Assembly: GCA_003254905.1 (NCBI GenBank)
Contig: QANU01111780.1
Coordinates: 834,505 to 898,504 of the forward strand
DNA: 64,000 nt
From: Nissolia schottii
Taxonomy: Eukaryota > Streptophyta > Magnoliopsida > Fabales > Fabaceae
Reading direction: 5' to 3'
Shown here: positions 49,615-60,399 of the stretch, one piece after another
How the letters are laid out: the number at the start of each line of letters is the position of its first letter
How positions within the stretch are numbered: position 1 is the first letter of the stretch
Notes under the pieces: model-generated
What the model saw: only the letters and a program-made list of their open reading frames with translations
Databases searched by the model: none
Told to the model about the DNA's origin: nothing
Position numbers and translations under genes: made by a program

Positions 49615-51171
49615 CCTCTAGGACTGATGCTTTAAAAGTCGTTCTTTTGAGTTGCAATAATTTAAGCAATAAAAGATGGTTGGTTTGTTTGAGAAATTGG
49701 TAAAGAAATCAATTAAAAGTGTAAATAGCAAATAAAACTTAGTTTGAACAGTAAAGAGAGTTGCTGGTATTTGATTTGTAATACTACTTCTATGTAACCA
49801 ATAACTTAGTCGATACGATATATGAGTTCTTGATTTTATCGCCACCAGTTCTTAACTTAATCACCTCTTTCAAGCATGTTAAGATCACTCAATTGTTCAT
49901 TGTTATCTTGCCAATATCTTGCGCAATTTAACAAAGTGGATCGATGTTAATTCATATGTTAAAACGACTAATTCCTCATTCCAATTATGACAACTAAGAA
50001 TTAGATGAATTGATCTAGATCAGGCTTAATGATTGTAACTTTCATTCACAAACGATTAAGCATAACATCAAGCTTAGAATAGCAAGATTAAAACCTAATT
50101 TGGTTATAACTCAATGATGTAGCTTTCACTCACAGGATTAAGTCTCAAATCAAGATTCAATAAGCTAAACCAAGACTAGCATTAAGTACAAGATCAAAGC
50201 ATTAAAATCATAGAGCAATCATAGATTCATATAATTAAGATCAAGACAGATACATTTAAATAATAAAACTCATCAAATCCCAACAATAGGAAAGTTAGCT
50301 ATCCATGGACATGGATAGTTTACAAGCTCACTAGAGAATCAAGGAGGCAAGAAGATTGATGATCAACGGTGATGTGTTTCCACTCCACCGTGAGCACAAC
50401 CTTCGAAATCTCTTCCCTCCGCTTCCTTGGACAACTTCTCTAGCTCCTAAACTCTCCTTTATGCCTTCTATTTGTATATACAATGTGTTCCTAAGCTATG
50501 AGGAGAAAATGGAATGAATTGAAATGAAGGAGAGCATGGCTATTTATAGGCAGATTCGGGGCGCCCAGCTCGCGCCCAGCGTGCGTGGTTGGTGGAGGAG
50601 GCTGGCGGCTCGGTTGGTGAGGCTGCTAACGGCTTGGTTGGTGGAACGGTTGCTGAGGACGCCTGGCGCGCGCTGGGTTTGCGCTGGGCGTGTCAGTTAG
50701 TAAAATTACGATTACTTTGACTACAGATCTCCGATTGAGGTGATTCAAATTGCCACTTAAAGCTAAGAGATAGATCTAAAACTTTGTAGTTGAAGTCAAG
50801 ATCAGGATTCAATCTCCATCCTAGCTCAAAATCCATATCAAAGTCAGTGTTATTTTCCATCAAATTTTACTTCGCCTTTTAATGAATTTGTTCTGGAACA
50901 AAGGTCGCGCAGCGGCCTTGAGGAGGCGCTGAGATGCCGGAAGCTTCTTTTATCCTTATGCTTTTGTCACTTTGTCATCCCTTTGCTTTATGCCTCTTAC
51001 CTATATGGGAATTTTGACAAGAATTGCATCAACTTACCCATAATGCATCCATTCTTCAAAACTAAATAAAGTTACATAAATATGGGGAAATTGGCTCGTA
51101 AATTCATATAAAACAATCCATATAAGTGTCATTTAAACCTATAGAAATATCAAAATATGACACTTATCAGA
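49615..51171 (-). mobile_element. Inserted LTR-like repeat with GC-rich tract
   Basis: This stretch interrupts a LINE relic. Minus strand begins TGATAAGTGTCATATTTTGA at 51171. It includes a GC-rich, palindrome-prone stretch at 50560-50700 (GGCGCGCGCTGGGTTTGCGC and relatives), unlike the AT-rich surroundings. No protein is readable. The length, the TG start and the clean interruption suggest an LTR or non-autonomous retroelement. The second boundary near 49615 is uncertain and I could not define a target duplication. Confidence 0.4.
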
Positions 51172-51179
51172 TACCCATG

Positions 51180-52660
51180 CTTGTTTTCCTTGTCATTACA
51201 AAATAAATAAAAAAATTGGGGAGTGTGGGTTTTGGGAGGGTAACTCTTGGGTTTGGGTGTTCGAGTGGAGGAGAGAATTATTTGAGTGGAAAAAAATCTA
51301 TTGTCTAACTTGTAGGTACAACTAGATGGTGTTGTGCTTAATGGTTCGATGGCAGATTCAATTTTTTGGAAGCATTAGTCATGTGGGAAATTCTCAGTTA
51401 GCTCATGTACCAAGGAGATTGTAAGATGTTCTATGGTGCCTTCGAATCAACTAGCTTTGAACTTTTCTAGGATTTGGCAAGGGGTGGTTTCTCCTAAGAC
51501 AAAAGTTATTGGTGTGGATGATGATGCTGAGTCATTTGAGGACGAAAGAGCGGTTGCAAAAGCTAGGGATTTTACAAGGTGAGGCAACATGTGTCTTATG
51601 CAATAAAGAGGTAGAGTTTATATCTCATTTGTTCATTGGCTATGATTTTGTGTAGCGAACATGGTGCTACTGCCTCAAGGAAAGAGGATTTATGTGAGCA
51701 TGCCCGATAAATATTGAGGTATTTTTTGAATCTTGGACAACCATACCTTCATATAATTTTAGATTAAATAATTAGTGTATCTTGTTTTTTGCTATCATTT
51801 GGTCGTTGTGGTCATATAGAAACAATGTTGTATTTGATAAAAAGAAGGTGGATTGGATTATTTTTATGAATCCGTTGTGGCAAAATTGGCACATGCGGTG
51901 TGAAGATAGGAAAAGGCAATTATTTTAGAATAAGGTCAACAAAATGGAAAGAAGTGAGATTCCTATCATGTGCACAGAGGTTGCTACAGTTCGAAAATAC
52001 AGTTGGTGGGTTTGTTACCACTATAATTCTTTGAGGGATGTGTATTTGGTTGATGGATTTATGTCCTTTGTAGGGTTGCATAATGAAGGTGGCATGTGTC
52101 GTATGATGAAGATGGGAGTAGAGACAGAGGCATAACTTTTGGCTTTGAAAGAAGGGGTGCAATATGCTTTGGAGTCTCTAAACTGCGAGGAATCTGAGTT
52201 AACAATTATATCATCATCACCAATGTTGAAATCTTGGGTCAATAATGAAAAAAAGGATGATATGGGACCTTTGTTTCTTGCGGAACAAATTTATTTTTAT
52301 GAAGGAGGGGTTCAAAACATAAAGTTGGTTTATGATGCTCGCAAGGATTCTTGGTGGAAAAAATTATAGGTACAAAAGGTGACTCATCTGAATAAAGATC
52401 GCTTGTGGGAAGACGAGCTCATGGAGTGGTGAATTTTGCTTTTTTTTTTCTTCCTTTTTTTTTTAGTGTGCCTTAATCTGATTTGGGGAAGGTAATTTTT
52501 CCCTTCTTGTTTTTTGTGTTTCAAGAGAGTTTTTAATTGGGCTTTTCCTAAATCAGATTGGGATGTTTCGGTGATGGTGTACGTTGATGTTTTGTACTTT
52601 TATTTCCTCACCTCGAGTTAAGCCATTTTTTAATGAAAACATTGATTCATCTAAAAAAAA
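51180..52660 (+). pseudogene. LINE relic B, 3' piece with RNase H-like end and A-rich tail
   Basis: 51215-51300 resembles the reverse-transcriptase zinc-finger region. 51780-51840 holds another late block. From 52136 an open stretch (LLALKEGVQYALESLNCEES, then ELTIISSSPMLKSWV) resembles an RNase H-type domain at LINE ends. The copy finishes with TTTAATGAAAACATTGATTC and a run of A at 52653-52662, consistent with a LINE 3' end. It carries many stops. Confidence 0.55.
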
Positions 52661-52662
52661 AG

Positions 52663-53316
52663 TATGAAAACATGAATCATTTAAACAATTTTAAAAGTGC
52701 CAGAACACAAATTCAAGTTCTCATATAATTAAATGTGCTTTCAACGCATCTTTAAGCACCCATGCCTTCATGGCCCATGGTATAAGATGTTGGAGTTCAG
52801 GTCATTACTATTTATGGCAAATTAAAATCATGCCAAAATTTCCAAATTTCACAATTTAAGGTTTACAATAGTGGGGACAAAATCATCATTCATAAAGATT
52901 CATAAATTTCATAACAAAGTTCTTATACTGCATGTGAGTTGTAGTTTTAATGGTTTTTAATTCAAAAACCTACCATGCACAAAATATATGATATTGAAAT
53001 TTATGACTCTCACAAATAATAATTGATGTAGTTACCAACCTCAATCCATAGATAAGAGTAGATGGTAGAAAATTCATTGTATATTCTTTTGCCTTACATT
53101 ACTTCTTTTTAATAGTATTAGGAATTAATGTCAAACACATAAGTAAGATTGAGTACCAAAGAAAATAATCATCTTGTCTTTCTAATGATTGAAATCATCT
53201 AACCAATTTACTCGATAAACTCATGATTCATGAATTGAACACAACATTCTGATCTTGAGTCATCCTTAAATATTTCTCTAAAATTGTTAGGATAAAGTAG
53301 TGTAGAAGTTGACCAA
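52663..53316. other. Intergenic, no gene seen
   Basis: AT-rich with no recognisable coding sequence or bounded repeat. Confidence 0.4.
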
Positions 53317-53850
53317 GAAATTGTTGTTGCTATTTCAAGACATGGATGAATTATTATTTTTAGAGAGATATTCGCTCCACATATAATTGCGACATAATTA
53401 ATGACGATACTCGGCTAGGATACAATGAAATCTATATAAATATCTTGATTAGCAATATCAAAAATAAAGTTCACTCTCTTGAACATTTGAAGAACAAGAC
53501 TTGTAAGTTAAGAGCACTCGAACTCACACCACAAGACAAAAAAGTGAGTCCAATGTATAATAATGAGAGTTATTTATAGTTGATGATAGGACACTTCCAA
53601 AAGTCATATCCATACACAACTAGTCACAATTGCCTCTCTTGCTACAGCTTTAGTAGTTAGCTCACACTCAGTGACTAACTGGTTCAGTGTTCGAGGCATA
53701 GAAGACTCCTAGCAACAATTAGTCACAATTAAGATATACATTGTTCCACATAATAGAATTGTATAATACACATACACAAGTTCACGGTTCCATCCATGGA
53801 AGTACATATTTCTTTAAAATTGTAAACATGTCTATTTCATTGAAAACCTC
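53317..53850. repeat. Dispersed repeat, copy B (related to 43634-44030)
   Basis: Same orientation as copy A with ordered similarity over the whole length. It is interrupted at 53632-53719 by a short insertion that is absent from copy A. Confidence 0.65.
53632..53719 (+). mobile_element. 88-bp SINE-like insertion with 11-bp TSD
   Basis: It is flanked by a perfect direct repeat TAGTCACAATT (53621-53631 and 53720-53730). Copy A at 43922-43932 shows the related empty site, TAGTCACGATT, uninterrupted. The insert contains TAGTAGTTAGCTCACACTC and GGTTCAGTGTTCGAGGC, reminiscent of tRNA A and B boxes. It has no long A tail. The insertion is clear; the SINE label is tentative. Confidence 0.6.
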
Positions 53851-53884
53851 GAGAGCAATATATGGAGGGGGATTATATGGAGAT

Positions 53885-53970
53885 TTTTTTATCTACTCTA
53901 TGACTCGAACTCAAGCCCTTCTATTTAAGTGGGTGTAAGAGTAACCATTAGACTGTGGGTTGAACTGCCT
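53885..53970 (-). mobile_element. tRNA-like / SINE-like fragment
   Basis: Minus strand: CAGTCTAATGGTTACTCTTA followed 30 bases later by GAGTTCGAGTCATAGAG, spaced like the A and B boxes of a tRNA promoter. No complete cloverleaf and no tail are visible. It probably derives from a SINE. Confidence 0.35.
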
Positions 53971-55489
53971 ATTGTTTCAATTTTACATTAAACTTTAATA
54001 TGGTTTTTGATTTGGATACAAGTATTTGGACCGCATAAAATGACTAATTTTTCAAAATTAATTCTAAGACCCAATGTTGTTTCATACAAGCTAAGAAATG
54101 TCTAAGATAGTCAGACAATCATATTTTGTGGTTTTTGAAGGAAAAAAGAAGAATGTATCATCAACAAAGAATAATTGAGTGACCATAATGTTGAATGACA
54201 AACACAAATCCTTAAAAATTTATGTGAAAACTCAGCTTTATATAGTAGAGCGCATAGAGTGGCTTCACATACAACACTTTTAGAATAAGGAAAATAAATT
54301 GCACCAATCTATCATTAAAACCCAACATTCTCATAATTGCCTTGAGAAAGCTTTGCCCGACTTAATCACATATGTCTAACTCATGTCTAATTTAATGACC
54401 AAGCAACCTTCCCTTCATGATCTCTTAGTCTATAGTCCATGAATATGCTCGTAGGTAATTATAAGGACATTATATGAGATTAATCTATTCTAGTGAGATG
54501 TAGCTGGGATGGCATAGACCACATACTTCTTAGATGTTTGAATTTGCTTGCTTATCACGTTGATAATCAATTGGTATTGCATACGGGGTAGTATAAAATA
54601 CGAGGTTAGATGTACAATGGTATGAAAATTGGTTGCACACCAATCATTTTTCAAAAAGGGCGAACTCATCCCCAGGTTTCTATTTGATGGGGAAGATAAT
54701 AGATTTCTTTTTTTTTATCGAAGGAGATAATAGATTTATGCAACATGATCCTGCTTAAGGTGTGAAATGGGTAAGTTCACCCCTATTTCATCCTAGCCCA
54801 CATGAGCCAGTGCCAAAAAGCCAATAAGGCAAAAAAACAATCCCACATTTTATACAGTCTGTAAGGCTAAGTTGGCTTTCTGATTTGCAGACAACATTAA
54901 TTATTTTATCTTCTATAATGTTTAAATATTTATGAAAAGATAAAGTAGCCCAATGTCCATCTGATCATGGGAATTTCAAACGACCCATCTAAAGAATCAC
55001 TTTGTTTACTTCCATTTTGGTAAAAGGCCAATGCAAATGTACCTGATTTGAAGTTTGAAAATTTTGCTTGCATTACCGTCAACTACAACAGTAGTTAACA
55101 GAAGTCCATTAACTAGAGACTAAAATAGAGCTATTGTAAGGACCAAAACCAAAATTTGCTATATTTGTATTGTATGGATAAAAAACTTATTAAAGATTTT
55201 AATATATCATAATCAAAATGCAAAACCAACAAAGTCCAATACAGTTGATAGATGATTGGGTTTCTTAAGCATTTTGCCTAGAGGCTCAATTCTTAGCCGT
55301 GTATATGGAAAAGCCTTTGTTGGGAGATGCATATGTTTGGTGATCTCAAAGTCTCAAAGGGGATTAGTCGTTGTCCTCGACAAACACTTCCTGGGTAACA
55401 ACCAAAAAATAATAATAATCAAAATGCAAAGATCCTATATTTGTCTTCAACTTTTAGCCAAAAATTAATTTTAAAAACATTATTAGGAG
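53971..55489. other. Intergenic, no gene seen
   Basis: No readable protein similarity. A 70-residue frame at 55256-55468 is unremarkable. Confidence 0.4.
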
Positions 55490-55850
55490 TAAACCTTCAA
55501 ACATGTCATTCACTATTTTATGATCGGACAATTGGCCCTTCACAAATGAAAAGTTCACATTGGCCCTTACAAATGAAAAAAACCAGACAAATAAGCCTCT
55601 CAAGGTATCTGTCACCTTAATATCACTTATTTGTGAGGGGTCAATTTATCCGAAAATCAAATTGTGAAGAGTTGATTTGTTCAAAAGTTAAATTGTGAGA
55701 CACTAATTTGTCCAAAAATCAAATTGTGAGGGACTTGTCCAAATTTTTTCGTTTGTAAGAGGTCAAAATGAGTTTTTCATTTGCGCGGAGCTAACTTATC
55801 CAATCTTAAAATTGTGAGGGTTAATTTGGGAGTTTATTCAAATTATTAGT
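55490..55850. mobile_element. Foldback MITE-like element with internal repeats
   Basis: The left side (55490-55590) is an imperfect inverted copy of the right side (55740-55845): GCCCTTACAAATGAAAAAAA pairs with the reverse of TTTTTTCGTTTGTAAGAGGT. Between them a direct repeat of the type TTTGTCCAAAAATCAAATTG occurs about four times. Non-coding. Confidence 0.6.
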
Positions 55851-56197
55851 CTTCAAGTATCATTTTTTATAAATTAGACCAATTATACTTTGCTACTTAA
55901 TGTTTAAATGTTAAAGAACAAGCTTTAAGGTACCGATTCAATCCCATATAAAACATGAATTAACATTTTGTCCAAGTGGATTGACATTTGCTTTTTTATT
56001 TTTTAAATTAGGTCTGAGTTAGAATATTTGTGTTTGAAAAACTTTACTGTTATAGTGGATCAACTCAGTTCATATTAGATTATGCTAATGGTTTGAAAAA
56101 AAAAATTGTGGACATACAATTAGTGTAAAAGTTTTATACAAATCACCGAATCATACACTTTTATGTCATCAAAACTGATTAACTCTTATCATAACTA

Positions 56198-56350
<153 letters not shown>

Positions 56351-56770
56351 TTAAAGTTGAAACTATTTTACAAATTATAACGATAGAACTAAATAATAAC
56401 TTGCATATTTGAATATGGTAATAACTGCACAAGGGTAGATAGGGAATGAAAATATAACCAAGAGCAGTTAAAGCCTTTCAAAGACTTCATAGAAATAAAG
56501 AAGATTGACAAATATAAAATGGTAATGAAATGTTATTGGAAGAAATTTAGGGTTAATTTAGGGTTAAGCAATACCAAGCCGCTTACCACTTTAACTAAAC
56601 CCGGTTGGTTGATTCACTTAGTATATGATTAAATAAAAAGTGTTATCTAATCTTGATGAGATATAGATATGATATGGTCTACTCTTAAAAAAAATTCATT
56701 TAAAAAATAAAAAATATTTTTATCATTAAATTATTAAAATAAAAGTAAAGATGATTTTATTCTTAAGGGG
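56351..56770. other. Intergenic, no gene seen
   Basis: AT-rich spacer between the microsatellite and the foldback element. Confidence 0.4.
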
Positions 56771-56773
56771 TAG

Positions 56774-57222
56774 GGGTGAACATGGGTCCTACCCAACCCG
56801 CCGATCCGACCCAACCCAACTTGCTTGGGTCGGGTTGAGTCGGGTCGACGGGTCGGATCCAATGGACTTGCCATATTATATGGATCGAGTCTCAGATCCC
56901 TACTTTTCAATCTGATCCGACCCGCCTATATATATTATTTTTAATTTTTAATTGTTAAAATATGGTTATTTTAAATTTAAAAAATAGATTTTTTTAATTT
57001 AAAAAATAGGTAATAATAACTTTTTTCTACTAAAAAATGGATTTTTTATAAAAAAATTACTTTTTTTTTTTAAAAAATAGAGAGCGAGTCATCCGCCAAC
57101 CCAACCCGAACGAGTGGTGGGTACCCGTAAAAAATGCAATTTTATCCGACCCGACCTGTTCGCTAATAGGCGGGTCAGTGCCATGGGCGGGTCCTACCCG
57201 ACCCGACCCATGTTCACCGGGG
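56774..57222. mobile_element. hAT-like foldback element upstream of the MBD gene
   Basis: Ends are inverted: GGGGTGAACATGGGTC at 56774 and GACCCATGTTCACCGG at 57206-57221. Both ends hold GC-rich GGGTCGGGTT / GACCCGACCC phrases around an AT-rich core. This resembles common plant non-autonomous hAT-type elements. A target duplication is not clear. The right end is about 110 bp before the start codon of the MBD gene. Confidence 0.6.
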
Positions 57223-57328
57223 CACAGGCTATTGTAATATATAATGTCGAGGGCACGCGTGAATCGGGACAGTTTGGTCGGCACGAATTGGGAAGGGGAA
57301 GAAATTTAGGGTTAATTTGTTTCGGTGC

Positions 57329-57358
57329 ATGAATGAAGGGAGGCCAAGATCTCTCTAA
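57329..57358 (+). promoter_or_regulatory. Upstream ORF overlapping the MBD gene start
   Basis: ATG at 57329 opens a nine-codon frame ending TAA at 57356-57358. It overlaps the main ATG at 57333 in a different frame. Both ATGs have weak context (T at -3). It could reduce translation of the main frame if the transcript starts upstream of 57329. Confidence 0.45.
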
Positions 57359-58520
57359 AACCCCATCTTCTAATTCCAAGGTATCATCCTCTTTCCCGAT
57401 TTTCGTCTTTTAGATTATTGATTTTCAATCCCCAACTTTTGAACTCGGCATATTGATCCATTGTCCTTCAGTATTCATGGATTCACAGAGCAAATAATTG
57501 CTTGGACATGTGACGGATTCATATATCTGCGATCTGTCATGGGCATGCATCTTTTTTATTTTTTATTTTTTGTGTGTGGTGAATGTTCTGTATTGAATGG
57601 GTTCATAATTGCAAGGTAAATCAGTGAGTTGTAATTTTTTGTTTTTAATTTTTAGATAAACTTGGATAGATTAGAATTTGGGATCTAGCCCATCTGCGGC
57701 GAGGGGTTCACTCTAGAGAGTGAAGTGCACAGTCTCAGCTGCTGATGGGAAAAAAAATTATCGGTTATGATTTTAAAAGATAGCATCATCAACTTGAAAA
57801 ATCATGCATGTGTGATAAGATTATACACTTTACTCGCTAAAGTGCATTTCTCACATTAGAGGAGTCAAATCCTAGAATTTGCATGAACAATGAAATGCTT
57901 AATTTTGTGGGGGGGGGGGGGGGGNGGATTGTTCTGATGCTGTTTCATATGGGTTGTTTATACCATTACCAGCTTTTGTCACAGAAATGTAGGCTGTTTT
58001 CTGAACTTCTGGCAAATTGTTGTAACAGAGATCAGTGTTAACTCAAGGCTCAGTTGATCTGTATGCTGCACAATGCAAGAATTGCTTGAAATGGAGAGTG
58101 ATAGATACCCAGGAGGAGTTTGAGGAGATTAGATCTAAAGTCATTGAGGAACCATTTCACTGTAGCAGAAAGGCTAACTGTTCCTGTGATGACCCTGCTG
58201 ATATCGAGTATGATTCGACTCGGACATGGGTCATCGACAAGCCTAACCTCCCGAAGCCTCCGGAAGGTTTTAGGAGAAGCTTGGTGCTTAGAAAAGATTA
58301 CTCTAAATTGGATTCGTACTACATCACTCCTACCGGCAAAAAACTGAGAACCCGCAATGAGATAGCGGCATATCTGAAGGATCATCCGGAATACCAAGGC
58401 ATATCTCCATCAGATTTTGATTTTTCGTCGCCAAAGATAATGCAAGACACTATCCCGGAATGTGTTGAGCAGAAGGATTCGGCTAGCAAAAGAATTAAGA
58501 TATCCAAAGATGATGCATGA
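57333..58520 (+). CDS. MBD4-like: CW zinc finger + methyl-CpG-binding domain protein (MBD4-like)
   Basis: Two exons, 57333-57380 and 58029-58520 (AAG/GTATCA donor, TAACAG acceptor, phase 0), give 179 residues. Exon 1 codes for MKGGQDLSKTPSSNSK. A CW-type zinc finger starts at about residue 28 (AAQCKNCLKWRV, Cys32 and Cys35, then Cys61 and Cys67 or Cys69). It leads into a methyl-CpG-binding domain at about 82-150 (TWVIDKPNLPKPPEGFRRSL and 'TPTGKKLRTRNEIAAYL'). The size and order match small plant MBD proteins such as Arabidopsis MBD4, expected to be nuclear chromatin proteins. Known caution: many plant MBDs do not bind methylated CpG. A short upstream ORF (ATG at 57329, stop TAA at 57356-57358) overlaps the start in another frame. 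Confidence 0.88.
57909..57927. repeat. Poly-G run with an undetermined base in intron 1
   Basis: About 17 G in a row with an N at 57925, inside intron 1 (57381-58028) of the MBD gene. The length is likely uncertain in the assembly. Confidence 0.9.
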
Positions 58521-59828
58521 ACTTTGTTTTGGAGGTAGACTGATGCATGAAAAACATTATCATGTTATAATATATGGTTACTTTAGTTGGATTGTTAGAT
58601 ATTAACTCTGCATGTGTTAGTCGGATCCAGTGGCACCGAAGAAATTTTGTTCTTATGTCTGTGTGTTACTGTATTAGATTATTTTGTTTTTAAATGTATT
58701 AGCACCCTGAAAAGAACATTATCAGGGGTGCGTTTGGTATAGCTGTAAAAGTAAGGGGGAGAATTTTCATTGTTTGAGCTCATGTGCACTATACACATAA
58801 ACTTAATTCATGAAAAGTTTTGACCCTTTTTTTCCACTGCACACCGAATATATGCGCCTATAACTTACCGCACACCAAACATATGCGCCTATATCGTTTT
58901 GGTTTACACTAGGCTAATTTTGGCAAACCTTCTATTGTCACTCAGCTTGTGTAGTGAATAGTTATTATTCCTTGATGCTCTACTTGTTCCATGGAGTTTG
59001 GGCCTGTGATTTGTGAACGCAATCCAATAAGTGTGGTTGGTTTGTTTTTTCAGTAATGAATATTTTCCATAGTTACTCATTAGTTTAGTAGTTTTCATCT
59101 GGTATATGTTTAGAACATTTGATAATAACTGGAAATTATTTTATATTTATAGAAAGTAGACCCCATGAATCTCTATCATGTAGCACAAACAGATTTTCCT
59201 GTTCGACCCTGTGTAGCACAACACTACTTTCGTGATAATACAAGAGCACCACTAACTATCACATGTAAACATCAAGCAATGGAAATACCTGACAACTATT
59301 TACCTTTGTGTCATTAGAAGTGTAAAGCTCCACCAAAAATATTCCATTCTTAATTGGCCAATTTCAATGTCAGTTTTTTTTTCACTAAATGGTCAAAGTT
59401 AACTACTAGTAATTAAAATTGTTTTTGCCCTTACTATTAATTGGTGTACTACTTAAATATCAAATGAAGGATAAGGCTAGTTGCATAGACGTGGCCTTAG
59501 AACTAAACAGTGAAAGGGAAAGATAACATAAACGCTGCTATATAAAATTGTTTGAAACTTAAGCATAGGCTCGTGAACATACACTTTCGGCCAATTTTAA
59601 ACCAGTTGTTCTTTTCATTGTGCTAGCAAGTTTGGTTAGATTAGCTCACTTTTCACTAGGTTGTGTCAACATTACTGTTAATTTTCAACTAAATGGCCTA
59701 ATATTGAAAGAGAAAATGTTCGAAATTGTCATGAATAATAGGATGAAAACTCATTGAATTATCCTTTAACTTGTCAATAGTGATTAGAGAAAGTGAAAAA
59801 AAAATAGAATAGTTACTTATACTAATAT
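58521..59828. other. 3' flank of the MBD gene and intergenic
   Basis: The first few hundred bases are probably 3'UTR. Near 58735 the phrase GGGTGCGTTTGGTATAGCTG looks like one end of a transposon, but no partner was found. No other gene is seen. Confidence 0.4.
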
Positions 59829-59953
59829 AGTGTGGGAAATTATGCCGATTCATTTATCATTCATTATTAAATGAGATCTCAATGAGACCCATACTCCATT
59901 GAGATTTCATTTAATGGTACATAACAAGTGAGTCGACACATTGTCTCATGCTA
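59829..59953. mobile_element. Short foldback MITE, about 125 bp
   Basis: TATGCCGATTCATTTATCAT, then ATTAAATGAGATCTCAATGA, is matched in reverse by CATTGAGATTTCATTTAATG, then AGTGAGTCGACACATTGTC. The element is nearly all stem. Similar arms occur near 9229, 21031 and 32580, so it is a small repeat family. Confidence 0.6.
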
Positions 59954-60390
59954 CATGGATTTAAATAACACAACTCCGAAAGATAACATGAAAAATATAC
60001 TAGATAAGTGTCTCAGATTAATGCTAAATCCTCCTGCTAAGCCTCACTCCACCTTCAACAAATGACACTTGACAATTTTCTTCCCATTTTGTCGCCAACA
60101 ATGCCAAGTGTCATTCATTGAAGGTGATAAGAGAATCTGTAAAAAGATTTTGTAGGAGGATTTAACATTACTCAAGCGTCTAAACACAAATCATTTGCAA
60201 CTTCGATCAAAAGAATGAAAGAGGTTAAACCACCCAAAAGCTTTTTCAGATTCAACGAAATGAATCACATAATAAAGTAACATACATAACTTAAGTTACA
60301 TACATTAAGTTATATACATAGTTACATAAAGTTGCATACAATATATATATATATATAATCAAAATAACCCTAAATTATCTATCAGTGACA
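59954..60390. other. Intergenic, no gene seen
   Basis: AT-rich with a short (AT)n at 60342-60356 and a repeated ACATACATTAAGTTA-type phrase before it. Confidence 0.4.
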
Positions 60391-60399
60391 TCATGGTGT

